From contig WBMV01006675.1 in NCBI GenBank assembly GCA_013396655.1, positions 817,031-881,030 of the forward strand: DNA of 64,000 nucleotides. Direction: 5' to 3'. Made by a program: the position numbers and the translations under genes. Shown in pieces: positions 36,430 to 48,966 of this stretch. The stretch's first letter is position 1. The number at the start of each line of letters is the position of its first letter. The notes under the pieces are model-generated. The model was not told the origin of the DNA. It did not search any database and saw only the letters and a program-made list of their open reading frames with translations. The stretch is from Campylorhamphus procurvoides. Lineage: Eukaryota > Chordata > Aves > Passeriformes > Dendrocolaptidae.

Positions 36430-37085
36430 ATATAAAAAATGTGCTCTACACCAGGGAGAATGGCCCTACCTGGAACCTCTGGCAGAGAGCACCAGGGGAG
36501 ACTCGAGGTTGACCCCCCGGCCTTTGGAGTTAGGGATACAGAAGATGTGAAACTCACTTTCTCAAACTGAAAAAGGTATACTGTCAGCTTATGAAGGGGT
36601 TAAAGTTGCTTTAGAAATGACTGGCATTGAAACACAGCTCCTCTTTGCACCTGGGCTGCCATGCTGGGTTAGATATTCTTCTACACATCATGCAACTAAT
36701 CCTACATGGAGTAAGTGGGTTTAACTGACCACACAACAAACTCAAATAGGAAACCCCAGTCATGCAGCTATCTTGGAAGTGATCAGGGAATGGCCAGAGG
36801 CCAAAGAGTTCTGTATGTCACCAGAGGAGGAGGCAACACATGCTGAAGAGGCCCCACTGTATAATAAACTTCCAGAAAGCAAGAGGCAATATGCCTTTTT
36901 TACTAATAGATAGAAAAGCATCAGAGATGGAAAGCAGCCATATGAAGTCCCCTATGACAATTCACAGAAACTCATGATGGAGATTGTGAAAGGTATCCAG
37001 GTGGCTTTAGACATTGCTGAATGAGAAAACTGCCATTATTTTACCTCTGTGCTGACTCATGGATAATGGCAAATGCCCTGTAGGG
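36430..37085 (+). pseudogene. ERVL pol remnant: RT end and RNase H
   Basis: RNase H removes the RNA strand during reverse transcription. The readable order is ENGPTWNLWQRAPGETRG (from about 36458), FAPGLP near 36635, HAAILEVIREWPEAK near 36755, then KLPESKRQYAFF with Thr-Asn at 36902-36907. The family has the first catalytic Asp at that Asn position, and a stop follows at 36911. Then comes IVKGIQVALDIAE, matching the helix that carries a catalytic Glu. Several stops and frame changes are present, so it is clearly defective. Confidence 0.7.
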
Positions 37086-37091
37086 GTGGTT

Positions 37092-37853
37092 GGTCATAAA
37101 GGAAGAGATGCAACATATAGATGGGCTCATGACTGAGGGTTGGACTTAACCACAGACACTGTTGTACAGGTTATCCATGAATGTGACACATGCACTGCAA
37201 TTAAGCAAGCCAAGCATTTATACTGTCTCTGATATAGAGTACAATGGTTGAAATATAAATATGGGTAGGCCTTGCAGATTGAATCTATCACACTCCCACA
37301 AACCCACCATGGCAAGTGCCATGTACATACAGTGGTGGGAATAACTAATGGATGGTTGGAAACATATTCTGCACCTCCTGCTACTGCCCAGAATACTACC
37401 CCAGAAAGAAGTGGGTCAGACAACAGGTCTCATTTCCAAGATGACCTAACAGACATTTGGATTAAGAAACATGGCACTGAACGGGTATGTATATCATGTC
37501 CCCTGTCATGCGCCAGCCTCTGGATAAAATGAACAATTACATTGAGAGCAATGGGTGGTGGGACCTTCAAACACTGGGATACATATTTAGCAAAAATCAC
37601 CTGGTCAGTCAACACTAGAGGATCTGACAGTTGGGCCAGCCCTGCCCAGTCAAAACTTCTGTGTACTGTAAAAGGGAATAGAGTTCCTGTAGTACACACT
37701 AAAGATATCCTGGGGAAAGCAGTCTGGGTTACTTCTGCCTCAGATAATGACAAAACCATTGCTTTAGTTCAAGAACTTGGGTGCACTTGGTGGATAATGC
37801 AGAAGGATCAGGAATACTGGGAGTGGGGCTCGAGAGGATTTAATTTTGGGTGA
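37092..37853 (+). pseudogene. ERVL pol remnant: integrase, four in-frame stops
   Basis: Integrase joins proviral DNA to the host. Reading one frame throughout (first codon 37092), there is a zinc-binding part with one His (37095) and a Cys-x2-Cys pair (37182, 37191). The other expected His is not visible. The catalytic core follows (37272-37532), with TGWLETY-like and SDN blocks. The second core Asp is kept at 37419, and the first appears changed to Glu at 37281. The C-terminal DNA-binding part follows (37542-37850: FKHWDTYLAKITWSVNTRG, then VPVVHTKDILGKAVWV). Stops are at 37134, 37230, 37266 and 37530. A few residues seem deleted between the core strands. No net frameshift is seen over 760 bp. 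Confidence 0.82.
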
Positions 37854-39121
37854 AAAAAACACTAAAAACTAAATTGCAGGACATTAACTGCCATATAACA
37901 CTGTATATCATCACTTCTATGGTGGCTAAATGCCCATTGCCACACTGAATGCCTTGCAGCATTCATTTTCACTACACTGGATCTATGGATCTGAACCTGA
38001 CACCTGCCTGATCAATGCATTAAAGAATAAACTTTGAGGAAACCAGATGAGTACCATGGTGATTGTCCTAGTTACAGGGCCTGGGACCAGTTCAGCACTG
38101 CATGGGTATAAATGAAACTGTATATTCTGCACCCTCTATGCCATTTCTGATGAACCATTAATAATGGATCATTTGCAGCAGCTGCCCTGGGCACACCTGA
38201 CACGTCAGACTACAGGCTGGGTGTTAAAGAACCCTGTGAGACAGAGGAGTGTTTCTGTCTTCACACCAGTGACTCAGCTGTGAAACTCCCCTCCAGGAAG
38301 GTATCAGCACCTTCACACCCACCTGAGGGGTCATGTCTGCTAATGGCCCATTAGGGACTGGCACAACAGGCAGTTGCAATGACTTGGATCATCAAAGATT
38401 CAAAAAATATCCCATGACTCACAGTTAAATTATTCATTGTGAAACTCCCAGCCCTGGGGGACATACTAGGCATTCCCATCTGAACCTGAGCATGTATAAT
38501 CTTTGGGTGTAGGGACTTCTGGTACCACTCATTGGATCCAGAGGAGGAATAGAATTTCAACAGGACCACAACTGCCATTCTCAACAGGACAGTAATAATT
38601 ACTTCGACAGAACTGCAACCATCATCTTCACAAACAGATTTCCTTTCCTTTTACTTTGCACTCAGGGGGACCACGTGGCTCTTAGCACAGGGGCTACTGA
38701 GCACCGTTCCATTTGTGACCCAGGGTGTTGGGTTACACATCTGGTTTTTGTGGGTTAAAACCAGTTTTCTCTCAATCATTGCACTTATTGTAATCTTTTT
38801 AGCAAACTCTGACTTGTAATCTCTCTTGAGCTGGGTTCATGTCTCCCACTGGTTTACCTCTACACCAGCACAGTGTTGAAATCAGAATTCACTTCAGCAT
38901 GTAACAATCCACACACCCTCTTTCCTGCCTGAAAGACTGTTATGACAAACAGAGCCCAAAGTCATGGACTAAACAAACTCAATGGACTTTCTTAGGAATG
39001 ATCAATAGACTAATGGAATGATCTCTGTCTGTATATTTATCAAAAGATAGAAAAGGTTATGGAGTATTGGGAAATTTAGGACCTGGCATGATGTAAACAG
39101 TATGCAGTAAGAGGCATATAC
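37854..39121 (+). other. ERVL region between pol and 3' LTR
   Basis: Follows the integrase stop and leads to the LTR. No env-like frame, signal peptide or transmembrane block is visible. The final 200 bp ('caatggactttcttaggaat', 'tggaatgatctctgtctgta', 'gaaaaggttatggagtattg', 'ggacctggcatgatgtaaac') is the usual bird ERVL sequence just upstream of the LTR. A good polypurine tract is not evident (only gcagtaagaggc). Confidence 0.6.
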
Positions 39122-39695
39122 TGGTTTAGTCTGGGATAGAGTTAATTTCCTTCTTGGTAACTGGTACAGTATTTTGGATTCAGTATGAGAATTCTGTTGA
39201 CAACACGTGTTTTAGTAGTTCCTCAGTAGTGCTTACCACAAGCCAAGGACTTCAGTTTCCCACATAGTCAGCAAGCAGGTGCACAAGAAGCTGAGAGCAG
39301 TCAGGACAACTGACCTGAACTGGTCAAAGTGATATTCCATACCATAGAAAATCATGCGTAGCATATAAACTGGGGAGAATTGCCCAGAATGGGGGGCTAA
39401 TAATATCTTGGGGACCAGGTGGGCATTGGGGTGAGAAACTGTATTGTGCATTACTTCTTCTCCTTTGGTTTAATCTCTCTCCCTCTCTCTCTGTCCTTCT
39501 CCTTTTTATTGCTATTATTGCTATTGTTATATTTACATTGTTTCAGCTATTGAACTATTCTTATCACAGTCTGTGAGTTCTCCCCATCGCAGAGGGGGAG
39601 GAGACTGGGGTGGGGAAATGGGGATGGAGTGAGAAGGGAGGGAAGTGAGCAGGTAGCTGTGTGGTACTTAGTTGCTGTCAGATAAAACTGCAACA
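39122..39695 (+). mobile_element. 3' LTR of the ERVL provirus (574 bp)
   Basis: Begins TGGTTTAGTCTGGGATAGAG and ends ATAAAACTGCAACA, giving TG...CA ends. In between are 'gtgatattccataccatag', a TATA box at 39362-39369, a pyrimidine-rich and TTATTGCTA-rich R region (39465-39550), and the terminal block 'gtggtacttagttgctgtca'. The terminus resembles that of the solo LTR piece ending at 32295. With no 5' LTR present, the age of the insertion cannot be read from LTR divergence. Confidence 0.85.
39362..39369 (+). promoter_or_regulatory. TATA box of the ERVL LTR
   Basis: catataaa lies 240 bp into the LTR, followed by ctgggg, the usual promoter layout in bird ERVL LTRs. Confidence 0.65.
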
Positions 39696-41833
39696 TCTGC
39701 CCAAAGTGTATTACACTTTTCCTATTGAATTGCATTGTATTTTCTCAGCTCCTCCAATGCAGGGGAGTTTAAAGTTCTCTTGTCCTTGACTATCTCTGCA
39801 GTTCCTCCTATGAACAAATATCACATATAATTTCCAAAAACAGTCTCTAGTTCAATGTCCAGCTATTAATTGAAGAGCAAACCCAGGACAGACTCATGTG
39901 AATAGTAAACTATTGCTAACTACTCATGTGTAATTGTACAACGATGACATTTTTATGTGCCTTACACAGAAACTTCATTGGCATTATATACTTTTCTTAA
40001 AACAAAACCAAAACAAACTCCCCCCCAAAAAAACAAAACTGAAAAAATCCACCAGCAAAACCACAATTTCTTCTACGTTTCCTTCACCTACAAGCCTACC
40101 ACTACATTAAATGAAAATTAGACTTGACGTAATTTTGACTCTGTATCTTCTTTGTTTCCTGCCAGGTAGTGACAGACTTCATCTCATTGCTCTTCCAGTA
40201 CATTTTGCATTAATCAAAGGAAACAGATTAGCCTATATAATCCTATGGTCCCTCCCTGTATTCCCTTTCTTCAAATGAAATTTAAAGGAACTGCAAATAG
40301 CCCACTTGCAATAAAGGGTTAAACTTTGTTTTGAATTTTGAGGAAAACATTTCAATTTTTTTTATTCTAATTACCTTCTGGTCTAAAACTTGTTTTGGTG
40401 GTTTATTGTGTGTTTCGTTTTGTTTTTCCCCCACATCAAAAAAGTAGTAATTAATAAAAAGTATTTAAAAATTCACACATGGGTCTGAAATACTTTTTCC
40501 TCATGGCCAGAGTACACTTTTTATTTAAAAAAACCCTAGTTTTTGTAATTAAATTTTCAGTTTGTTGGAAAAAAACCCATTAAGTTATTTTGTTTCAGGC
40601 TGACCGAAAATAGCTTGTTAGGTTTGTTTTATTTTTAATTATAGGTAAGAAATGGTACCTAAGGTCAATGAAGATTAACCCTTAAATGCAAGGTCTTGAA
40701 TACATAACTTTGACAAAGTTTCCTTAGGACTGAATATCTACAGTTCCTGTTAAAAAGTAGAATACATACTTGATATCCAGAAATGAGTCTTGGTGCTCCA
40801 GCTTAAGCATCAGCAGAATTTGGATTTGTTTTCCTAAAAGTAAAAATTGCAACAAGAACATTTTACCGTTATAAAGTATTCCTTGCTTTACAATATTACT
40901 GAGACTCAAAACTTCATTTGAATCTAAGATATATTCATTATCTAGTTTTGCTTCTGACCCAATTGTCACTGCAAACCAGCAGAAACTGTCACACATATCT
41001 CAGTTCACAGATATGTTTTGTTTTGTAAAAACCTTACTAATTTTCCAATATTTTAGAAGCATTGGTATTATTATGGACTTTAAATTAGTGTGGCTGTGCA
41101 GGGACTGTTTAGAAATGGAAATGAAGATGACCATCCTTTCCTACAAGACTGTCTGTGATACCAACACAACATTACCTGTGATTAGTACTCAGAAATGTGT
41201 GACTTGAGTTCACATAATCTGATTTCAAACCCACAAACTAACACAGTTGCATACAAGTCAGCCTCAGTCAAATCCAGTTTTTCGGGTTGCTTGCCCTAGC
41301 TAAAATCCCAGTCTTACCTGAGGTTTCTGAAGTTCACTAAATGCTATTGTGAATCTGGGCAAAAATTTTCCATCTGTGCATCAGTGTGGCTGCAAAACCT
41401 GAAAGAGAGGAGTATATTGTTTTTACAGTGTTTAAGCCTCCAAGAAGCTGAATTTCACTCAACAAACTCTTAAAGGTCTGTTAGATTATGATCATTAACA
41501 GAACAGCTCTAGAGTGGGTACATTAAGCCTACGCTAAGGAAACAAGAGTGTGAGCATGTTTAAAACCTGCATCCGTTTGTGTTACAATCAGTGTTATCCT
41601 GAATGAAAGCATCAAAACATCAGTCTTGGATACAAGCATATAAAAAAGCAAGATGTAATAGTTTCAGTCCATGGGCTGTAGCTCTGGACACAAATTCAAG
41701 ATGATTTGGATTTGGCCTTTCAGTTCTGCTTAATTATTCCATGCTATGAATACATACCTGTGTGTTTAGAGGTTTGTGAAAATGCTACATCTGTGCTTGG
41801 GAAAAGCCTGAGTGCTATTCGGAATGAGTGCTA

Positions 41834-41902
41834 TAGGAAGAGGAAATGCAGGAAGGCAGGAGGGAAGGAGGGAGAGAGGGAGGAAGGAAGGGAGGGAGGG
41901 AT
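41834..41902 (+). repeat. GA-rich (GGGA/GGAA)n tract
   Basis: Purine-only low-complexity sequence made of ggga, ggaa and gaga units, interrupted by cag near its start. Confidence 0.9.
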
Positions 41903-43524
41903 GCTACCCTTCGATTAAATAATTTGCCAAATTAATGATTTTTTCAGCAAATTGTTAGATATATTTATTTTCCCATTTTGTCTATCCATTAAATTCCCAG
42001 AAATCTGGGCAAAATGCATACATATTTTTTTAAAATAAATAGTTGCAAGAGAAGCCTTTAAAAAGCTGTGTTTCCATTTAAAAAATGCAATAAATATCCT
42101 GAAGAACGTAAAAGGAATGAAGAAAAGATGAGTAGAAAGGAAAGACAAATGAAAGTAAAATAAAAGTGTTGAAAAGCAAAGGAGGGTTTTTTTGCCACTG
42201 CCATATTGCTGAGTGATAGCTCCAGGAAGGGAACTGAGGCTCCAGGATAGCCTCCTGAGTCTGAGTCCAAGCATTTTCTGATATAATTTCATATAAAAAT
42301 ATGTCACTTTCATCATAGCTGTAAAGTTCTTGCTTAGTTGCACTCTGTATAATGATATAAACAGAAATGTTTATTCTGGAACAGTTTGAGGACAAAATGC
42401 AAGGTTATTTTAGAGTGTAAAAATTTCTATGGTGCAGAGGTAGCTGGAGAACATATTTTAGTCCTGTTTGTGATTAAAAGAAGAAGCTGAATTATCAATG
42501 ATCAAAAAGTATTAGCAAGTATCTTTTTTTGGCCTCCTTTCTCACTATACTGGAACAGATAACAGGTGAATGACCCAGCATATACAAAATATTCTCACTG
42601 ACAGCTAGGCTTACCCTTACTTGCAGTTTTTTCCCTTCTCTTTTAAGCGTGAGTTAGTATTGTTTTGAAACCAGCTAAATGGTGTTGTCTTAGGAAACTG
42701 GACTGTGTATGAAAATTCTGGAAGATCATAATGCTGAAATAAATTCGATGCTATGTTGTGCATATTTAGGCTTTTGATTTAACACTGCAGAACAGATATT
42801 TAAAATAAACATTTTAGGTAGAATTATTTGATATGTACTTGTGAAAACTGAAAAAAATCTAGAAACCACTCTTTTGCTCACTAACTCAATCTCTGTAATA
42901 AAATTGGCTGAATATTAAATATTAGCTCTTTCAAACTGTGGTATTTTGTAGACATAGACTGTAATTGGAATGGCAGTTCATAATCATGAGCCATGCATGT
43001 CTTTTACTCTCTTTTTAAAATGACAAAGCATGTTATATTACTACATTTTGACACATCTAGTCTCATTCTTGCATTATAAATAGCTCTATGAAGGGAAAAA
43101 AAAAAAACAAAGAAAACCAACAAAACCTAAGGACACTTTCCAAAAGGAACCCTCAAAACCTTACTCAGCCTATATTCCATTGTGACTAAGGAAACTTCTA
43201 GACTATCTTAAACTGTTCATTATAGACTTTCTAAAGACAGTATTTTTCTGTCTTGAAACACACTGCTTTAGATACTTGTTGTTAAAACAGGTCATAAAAG
43301 AGCTCAGTTATTTTAGATAAATAATTATAGGAATAAATGCATTATTTTAAAAAAAAAATTACATGAATCTTGTGCTAAGTGCAGATTTTCATAGCTGAAC
43401 AGTTCCAAGAACAGGATTTAATGACTGAAGTCCAAGATAAAATTAATTTTAAATCTTAGAAAAACACACATCTCTTGGGTTAGACACCATCTTAAATTTG
43501 ATTCTTTATCTTATGTAGTTGTAC

Positions 43525-43549
43525 ATATATATATATATATATATATACA
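43525..43549. repeat. (AT)n microsatellite
   Basis: About twelve uninterrupted AT dinucleotides. It is self-complementary and likely variable in length. Confidence 0.95.
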
Positions 43550-44202
43550 GTATTTAAAACAGGTTTCTTTGTAAGCATGTATCTTCAGTAGATATGGGCC
43601 TTTTGTGAAAACATGTTGATTAAATGATGGTTTTAACGTAATTTGGAGTTATTTTGAAGCAAGGAATGGTTTAAAATGGCTTCCATAAGTCTTTCAAAAC
43701 AAGTAAGAATCCAAAACCTACATAATGCTACTCTGAGGTTTCTTCTTTTTGAGAAATGCCTCTGAGAAGGTCATCAGACATGTATAGTATTACCAGGTCA
43801 CTAAAAGCCCATTTATACTTTAGAAATCCCCTTCCATATTCAGCTCCCTCTGCTTGTGTTGTTTTTCCTCCTGGTGTTGAACAAAGTGATGGAAAACATT
43901 GAGAGGCAAAATTAGGGAAGCAAAGAGAAAACTCCCATTTGGTGTTTTGAACATAATGTGAAATAAACTTCTGCCTTTGTTGGCAACTCATAACGTTTTG
44001 GAAGAAATGAGTTGCTTTGGACTTCATTGAGGATAAAATATGCATTAAGGTAATCAGCTCATGGGTTTGTTGTTGTGTGTCTTGGTAGTGACAGCTATTG
44101 ATTGAGGTGGACATATAAACCATTTCCTTTCCCAGTATTGCAAGCACTGGAATAAGTTTAATCCAAGCTCCAGTACCTGTATTGATTATATTTTATTTGA
44201 TT

Positions 44203-44385
44203 GGGCTCTGAACAGGCTCCCTGGGCAGTGGTCATGGCCCCAAACCTGCTGGAGCTCAAGGAGCACTTGAACATCACTCTGCGATAAAGAGTGGGATTGT
44301 TGGGGTGTCCTGTGCAGGGCCAGGGGTTGGACTCCAGGATCCTGGTGAGTCTCTTCCAACTCAGTGTATTCTGTGATTCTCTGAA
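44203..44385 (+). mobile_element. CR1 LINE 3' end
   Basis: Reads 'aacaggctccctgggcagtg', 'ctgctggagctcaaggagca', 'caggggttggactccaggat' and the tail tgtattctgtgattctctga. It belongs to the CR1 type whose 3' end is also seen at 4700-4841. The 5' part is lost. Confidence 0.9.
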
Positions 44386-47300
44386 GAAACAAGCAGACTT
44401 TCTCGAGGAGATAGCTGGAACAGGCAACTCCAGTGAAACACATTCTATGGAAGGGAAAGTATGAGGATCTACATGTTGCTTTTCATGTCAACCCACTTGC
44501 AATCAGAAATTAAACTGTAGACTAGAAAAAGGAACTTTACAAGAGCATGAAACTGGATTAAAAAAAAAAGTAAATTAAAAAGATCAGAATTAGAAAATAG
44601 TAATTTAGAAAAAAAATTTGGCTTTGTTACCTAACAGCATGTTTGGTTTCCTTCTCACTGAAAAGAAAGGCATTAATCTCCAGGGGGATCACTAGGTACA
44701 AAAACTAGAAGTATTTGTTAAGTGCATGACATGGTTTAGCTTCATTTATTGGAGGTAAAGTCTGTCAAAACCTATAAACAAATTATGTTTGACTGTACAG
44801 CTTAAACTTATTATAGCACTTTAGTAGGAAAAGTGTTGGAAAATCCTAATTTAAACCTCAACTTTTTAACTTTAAGCATTATTTAATAAGGAGTGGAAGA
44901 TCAAAATCAGATAAGCTGCTGGTATTCTGGTGAGACTAAGAAGGAAAAAGCTCAATATCAGTCCTAAAATCCCATTAGTTTGCCTTTGCTTGTTTTGCAT
45001 ACGTAAGCAGACATTAGTTTGTAACTTGTTAATTTGATGGTTATTATTTCACTTTTTGCCCCCCTTCATTTGTATTTTATAGCAAATAGATAAAACTTAG
45101 AATTTTGAAATTATTAAGACTTTTTGACCATCTTAAATGTATGTGGACCAATACTATTACCTGAATTCAGGAAGTACAAATCCATTTTAAATTAATCTGA
45201 TGTTCTTACATCTGTGCTATTTGCTATAAGCTGCAAGTTCCTCAGTCAAAAAGAACAACTAGGCATGTGGGACTGCATTTTTGTTCAAAGTTATTTGCTT
45301 CTTAACTGTACCTGGAACATGTAGCATAATGGCATAGCAGAAAGACCAGCTTTCTGATTTGATCCCTTTCAGAATTCTGTGTACTCTACTTACAAGCTCA
45401 AGGCTATGATTTTCTTTGTCCATAAAATTGCATATCCATAGGAGACAATGACTTATCAAAAGAGTGGAATGAAAGCAGTTCAGTTTCCTTTGAAGAAGAC
45501 ATCATTTATCTAGAACAATTTTACTTCCTTTTTGTTCTTCGTCCCAGTGAAAATCTCCACTGTAGCCCTGTCTGATAAAAACATTCCGTTCTTTTCACAG
45601 ACTTTCAGCCTTAGGGTTTCATCCTTCCCACTTTGTATCTACTTCAGTGAAGTCGATCCTGATTTATGTTCAGGAAAAGAGGAGAAAAAAGTAAGTCTTT
45701 GGATTATTTCCCAAAGATTATTTTGCTTACAGTATATGTTCTCAGCAATTGCCTGTTTTGATAAGACATCTTGGGTGTGAGAAGATTTCATAGTTTTGTG
45801 TTAGCAGAGAGAATGACAACAAAGAGAAGCAGATGGTGTTCACTTAATCTTGAAATGAGATAAAAAATGTTACATCATTGTAGACTTGAGTCAGAGGCAA
45901 ATGTTCTGCTGTGCCTCTGCTTGACTGCATACAGACCTGAATTACGAAGTGCATAAATGCATTGCATTAATTTTTGATGTAAAATAGCATCTAAATACTA
46001 TAATTTACTACAGTATCATGCATCAAGGAGGTGGTGTCTTTAAAAAAAAGAACAGTTTGTAAAATGAAAGAATACAAAATTACACTAATGGAAGCCAATC
46101 TTTTGCAAATAAAAATAAATAATAAAATCAAAATGTTTATAACTTTATTGCATGCTTGTAAATATTAAAATCTGTACTCAAAAAATCAGAGATGATTATC
46201 AATTAAAGACATTCTCCAGATGAAAATGTAAGATTCTGATTATAATATGACACATTTTAGGGGGAAAAAATTAATCTTTTGTTTTGTTTTGTTTTTGAAT
46301 ATATTCAAACTTTGTATTGGTAAAAACTATGATGAAATATTGAAATTATCCTTTAAACTATTTTAATCCATGCCAAGATACACAGCAAACAATTAAAAAA
46401 TCTCTTTAAGAGTTCTTGCATTTTGATTTCCAAGAAAGGAGATTTAATAAAGGTTTATATATAGCAAACATAACCCCATACTTTAATTCACCCAGTCTCC
46501 AGTACAGCCAAAACAAAGACATATTTAAATCCACACAGAAAACCGCATGGGGAAGGCGTAACCCTCCTGAAATTTTAGGACTTTTGCTTCTGATTTCTAA
46601 GGCTTAAGATATAATACATACATATCAATAACCCTCATCTCTGTAACATAAATATCTTCACCTTCATACTCTATGTTCTCTACATATGAATACTATAACA
46701 TGGATAGAGACAGAGTTAAAGCTATCAATCTCTGAATGGCTACTAACCTTATTTTCATATTTTAAAAGTAATTTCCAACCCCTCAAATATTCAGTCTACC
46801 AAATTCATTGAACTGTTTCATGTGGGAAGCCAAATTTAATCAAGTAACTTGTAGAGACTCCTTGTTTGGAAAATACAAAGACAGGTTTGGTAATGTGATT
46901 TGCAGCAGGTCTTGAGAAAACTTACCCAAATACACAGTACAAGCAGCTTCCTGTCCATGAGTTGGGCAATATCAAACACACAAATATTAAGATAAGAAAC
47001 AATGGTGCAATTTGAGCATCAGGCACCTGAACCCATAACATGTAAACTGTGTATGTGGGAGCATGTAGCAAGCTGTGAGTTGAAACTGAATTACTTATAG
47101 ATAATTTTTGCAAATCCTTTACTGCATGATAGGATCACATTCAAGTGTTTCAAGTTAAATTGCCTGCAATAAATAGATGCAAATAACAAAACTCAACAAA
47201 TTAGCTCACTGTATAATGTCAAAATATTTATTGAGTGGGTATTTAATGCATACACGTTATCCAAAGCCTGTAAATATAAAATAGGGGGAAAAAAATTCTG

Positions 47301-47964
47301 GCAACTCACTAAAGGTAAAATTCCTATTTTTTTTGTTACTTACTCCTCCCATACAATAATGAGCAGCAATACATTAGGTCAGTATATCAGTTTCAGCACT
47401 GATTACTTAGAAGCAGTGAGTAACTTCAAAAATCAGATAAGGAGTAAATAAAGTATGCTACTAACAGATCTTTGAGTATTTATGAGCCTTCAGAGATCAA
47501 GCTTCATGATACTTCTGCAGGCAAGGTCAATCTTTTATTTCACAGTAACAGAGACTTAATGGAATAAAACCTAGACCAAGTAATGCACTTAAGTACAATT
47601 TCCTTTCCATCAAATAGGAAGATCAAGCCAAACTGACAAAACTCTACCATGACATCTTTGTCTAAACTGAGGAAAACCATAGCAATATAAGTCTTTTTTT
47701 CTATCTCCCTGTCTAACACTCCTGTTTTACAGGTTTTAACAAAATATTTTCCTTCCAAGTAGAAAGGTAATCTCTTGTAGGCCAAACATACTCATTGCCA
47801 ACTTTGCTGTTTGCTCTTTCTTTCTGTCAAAATACACAACTTTCTACAGGAGTTTTACAGATTAGTGTAAAGCCATCTTTGATATTCTCAGTTGTTGGAA
47901 TATGTTTAAATTTAAAAGACATTTAGACTCATTATTGCATCATTAAAAATATTGTGTGTCAGAA
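44386..47964. other. Unrecognised AT-rich stretch with one splice-flanked candidate
   Basis: No named feature. The segment 45601-45690 is flanked by good splice-site consensus and stays open, and it is discussed as a finding. The remainder is AT-rich with A and T runs. Confidence 0.4.
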
Positions 47965-48016
47965 CAACTTGACTCGATGATCCTCTTACTGGAAATATTC
48001 TGTAATTCTATGATTG
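47965..48016 (+). mobile_element. CR1 LINE 3' tail
   Basis: Very short terminal piece: 'cttgactcgatgatcctctt' then 'ggaaatattctgtaattcta' and tgatt, the CR1 end pattern. Confidence 0.75.
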
Positions 48017-48942
48017 ACAGCTCTACATTTAGTTGTCTTGGGTACTCTTAAGATAAACAAATAGTTAACTGACACTGGATACATTTAAAAAGTTTTTATA
48101 CATTGGCATGAGTTTGATGAAGGGAATTATTGGATTATGGAGCAACAGAAAAAAAACAAACAAAAAACATACAACCCACAAATTACAATCTCTACAACAA
48201 AACAGAATAGCCAATCAATACTTCTGACTGGGATTTGAAGACATAAAAGCAACAAATAAACTCAGCAACAGAGAATAAACCAAGATTTTGTGTTTGGGTT
48301 GTTTAGGGCTTTTTGTAGCTCTTAGGTGTGCATGAATGGTAATATCACCTTGGGTTTGTTTGTTTTGCTCTCACATTGCAAACCTTGTTATTTGTGGCAA
48401 TTTATAAGTACCTTCATTATTACTACTTCCTAATCCATGTAATGCACATCAATGAATTTGCAACATGTCAGACTCTGTAGGAAAAAATCTATTTAGGTTA
48501 AAAGATAGAAAAGTACATTTCAGGGCTTTTATGGGGGATGTGGATGCTGGATAATAGTCATGAGGCTGAAGTAACCTGGCTGAGATTGATGAATGGGTCA
48601 CTAAACATTCAGTTGAAATAATTTCATGCTTAAATGAACAAAATATAGGACTAAAGAAGTAAATCTTCTAATTGGCAGCTCCTGCTCCTACTGCTTTCAT
48701 GCAGTATAAGGCACTATTGTGTAAAGTGTGCAGTTTCTTCTTTTTTGGAAAACTGTGCCTATTTATTTCTGCCAGCATGGACATAGACAGTAACTGTAGT
48801 GTTTCTCAGTCACATCAAACCTTCTTTACAGTGAGGAAGATGTAGTTTTCACAAAAGTGAAATGAGGATTACCTGGCCACAACCATTGCATAGACATCTA
48901 CGGCACAAGTAAAGCTCTCTTTGCTACAAATGTAAATCCATA

Positions 48943-48966
48943 TTTTTTTTGGGGGGGGGAGGGGGG
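48943..48966 (+). repeat. T run followed by a G run
   Basis: Eight T, nine G, one A and six G. It is G-rich low complexity and may be prone to sequencing error. Confidence 0.9.

Larger units (their letters stand above)
36430..39695 (+). mobile_element. 3' half of a decayed ERVL-type provirus
   Basis: Sense-strand remnant of an endogenous retrovirus of the ERVL group: pol remnants from RNase H to the integrase C-terminus (36430-37853), a downstream stretch without recognisable env (about 37854-39121), and one LTR (39122-39695). Gag, protease, most of RT and the 5' LTR are absent. The 5' edge coincides with the 3' end of a CR1 copy. Many stops and deletions make it inactive. ERVL elements typically lack env, which fits the non-coding downstream part. 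Confidence 0.85.
39696..44202. other. Unrecognised AT-rich stretch with simple repeats
   Basis: A C run and A runs occur at about 40019-40050. A GA-rich tract and an AT tract are listed separately. A 142-codon minus-strand open frame (41915-42343) and a 139-codon one (43728-44147) show no recognisable domain, and I find no support for calling them genes. Confidence 0.45.

Noticed and set aside
37854..39121. Possible env gene downstream of the ERVL integrase
   Set aside because: No open frame of useful length, signal peptide, transmembrane segment or envelope motif is visible. ERVL elements usually lack env.
41915..42343. 142-codon minus-strand open frame
   Set aside because: The composition reflects AT-rich DNA (Phe, Leu, Lys and Ser). 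Overlapping frames are open too, and no domain is recognisable.
43728..44147. 139-codon minus-strand open frame
   Set aside because: No motif, no splice or promoter context, and no sign of coding constraint. Its length is within chance for 64 kb of DNA in six frames.
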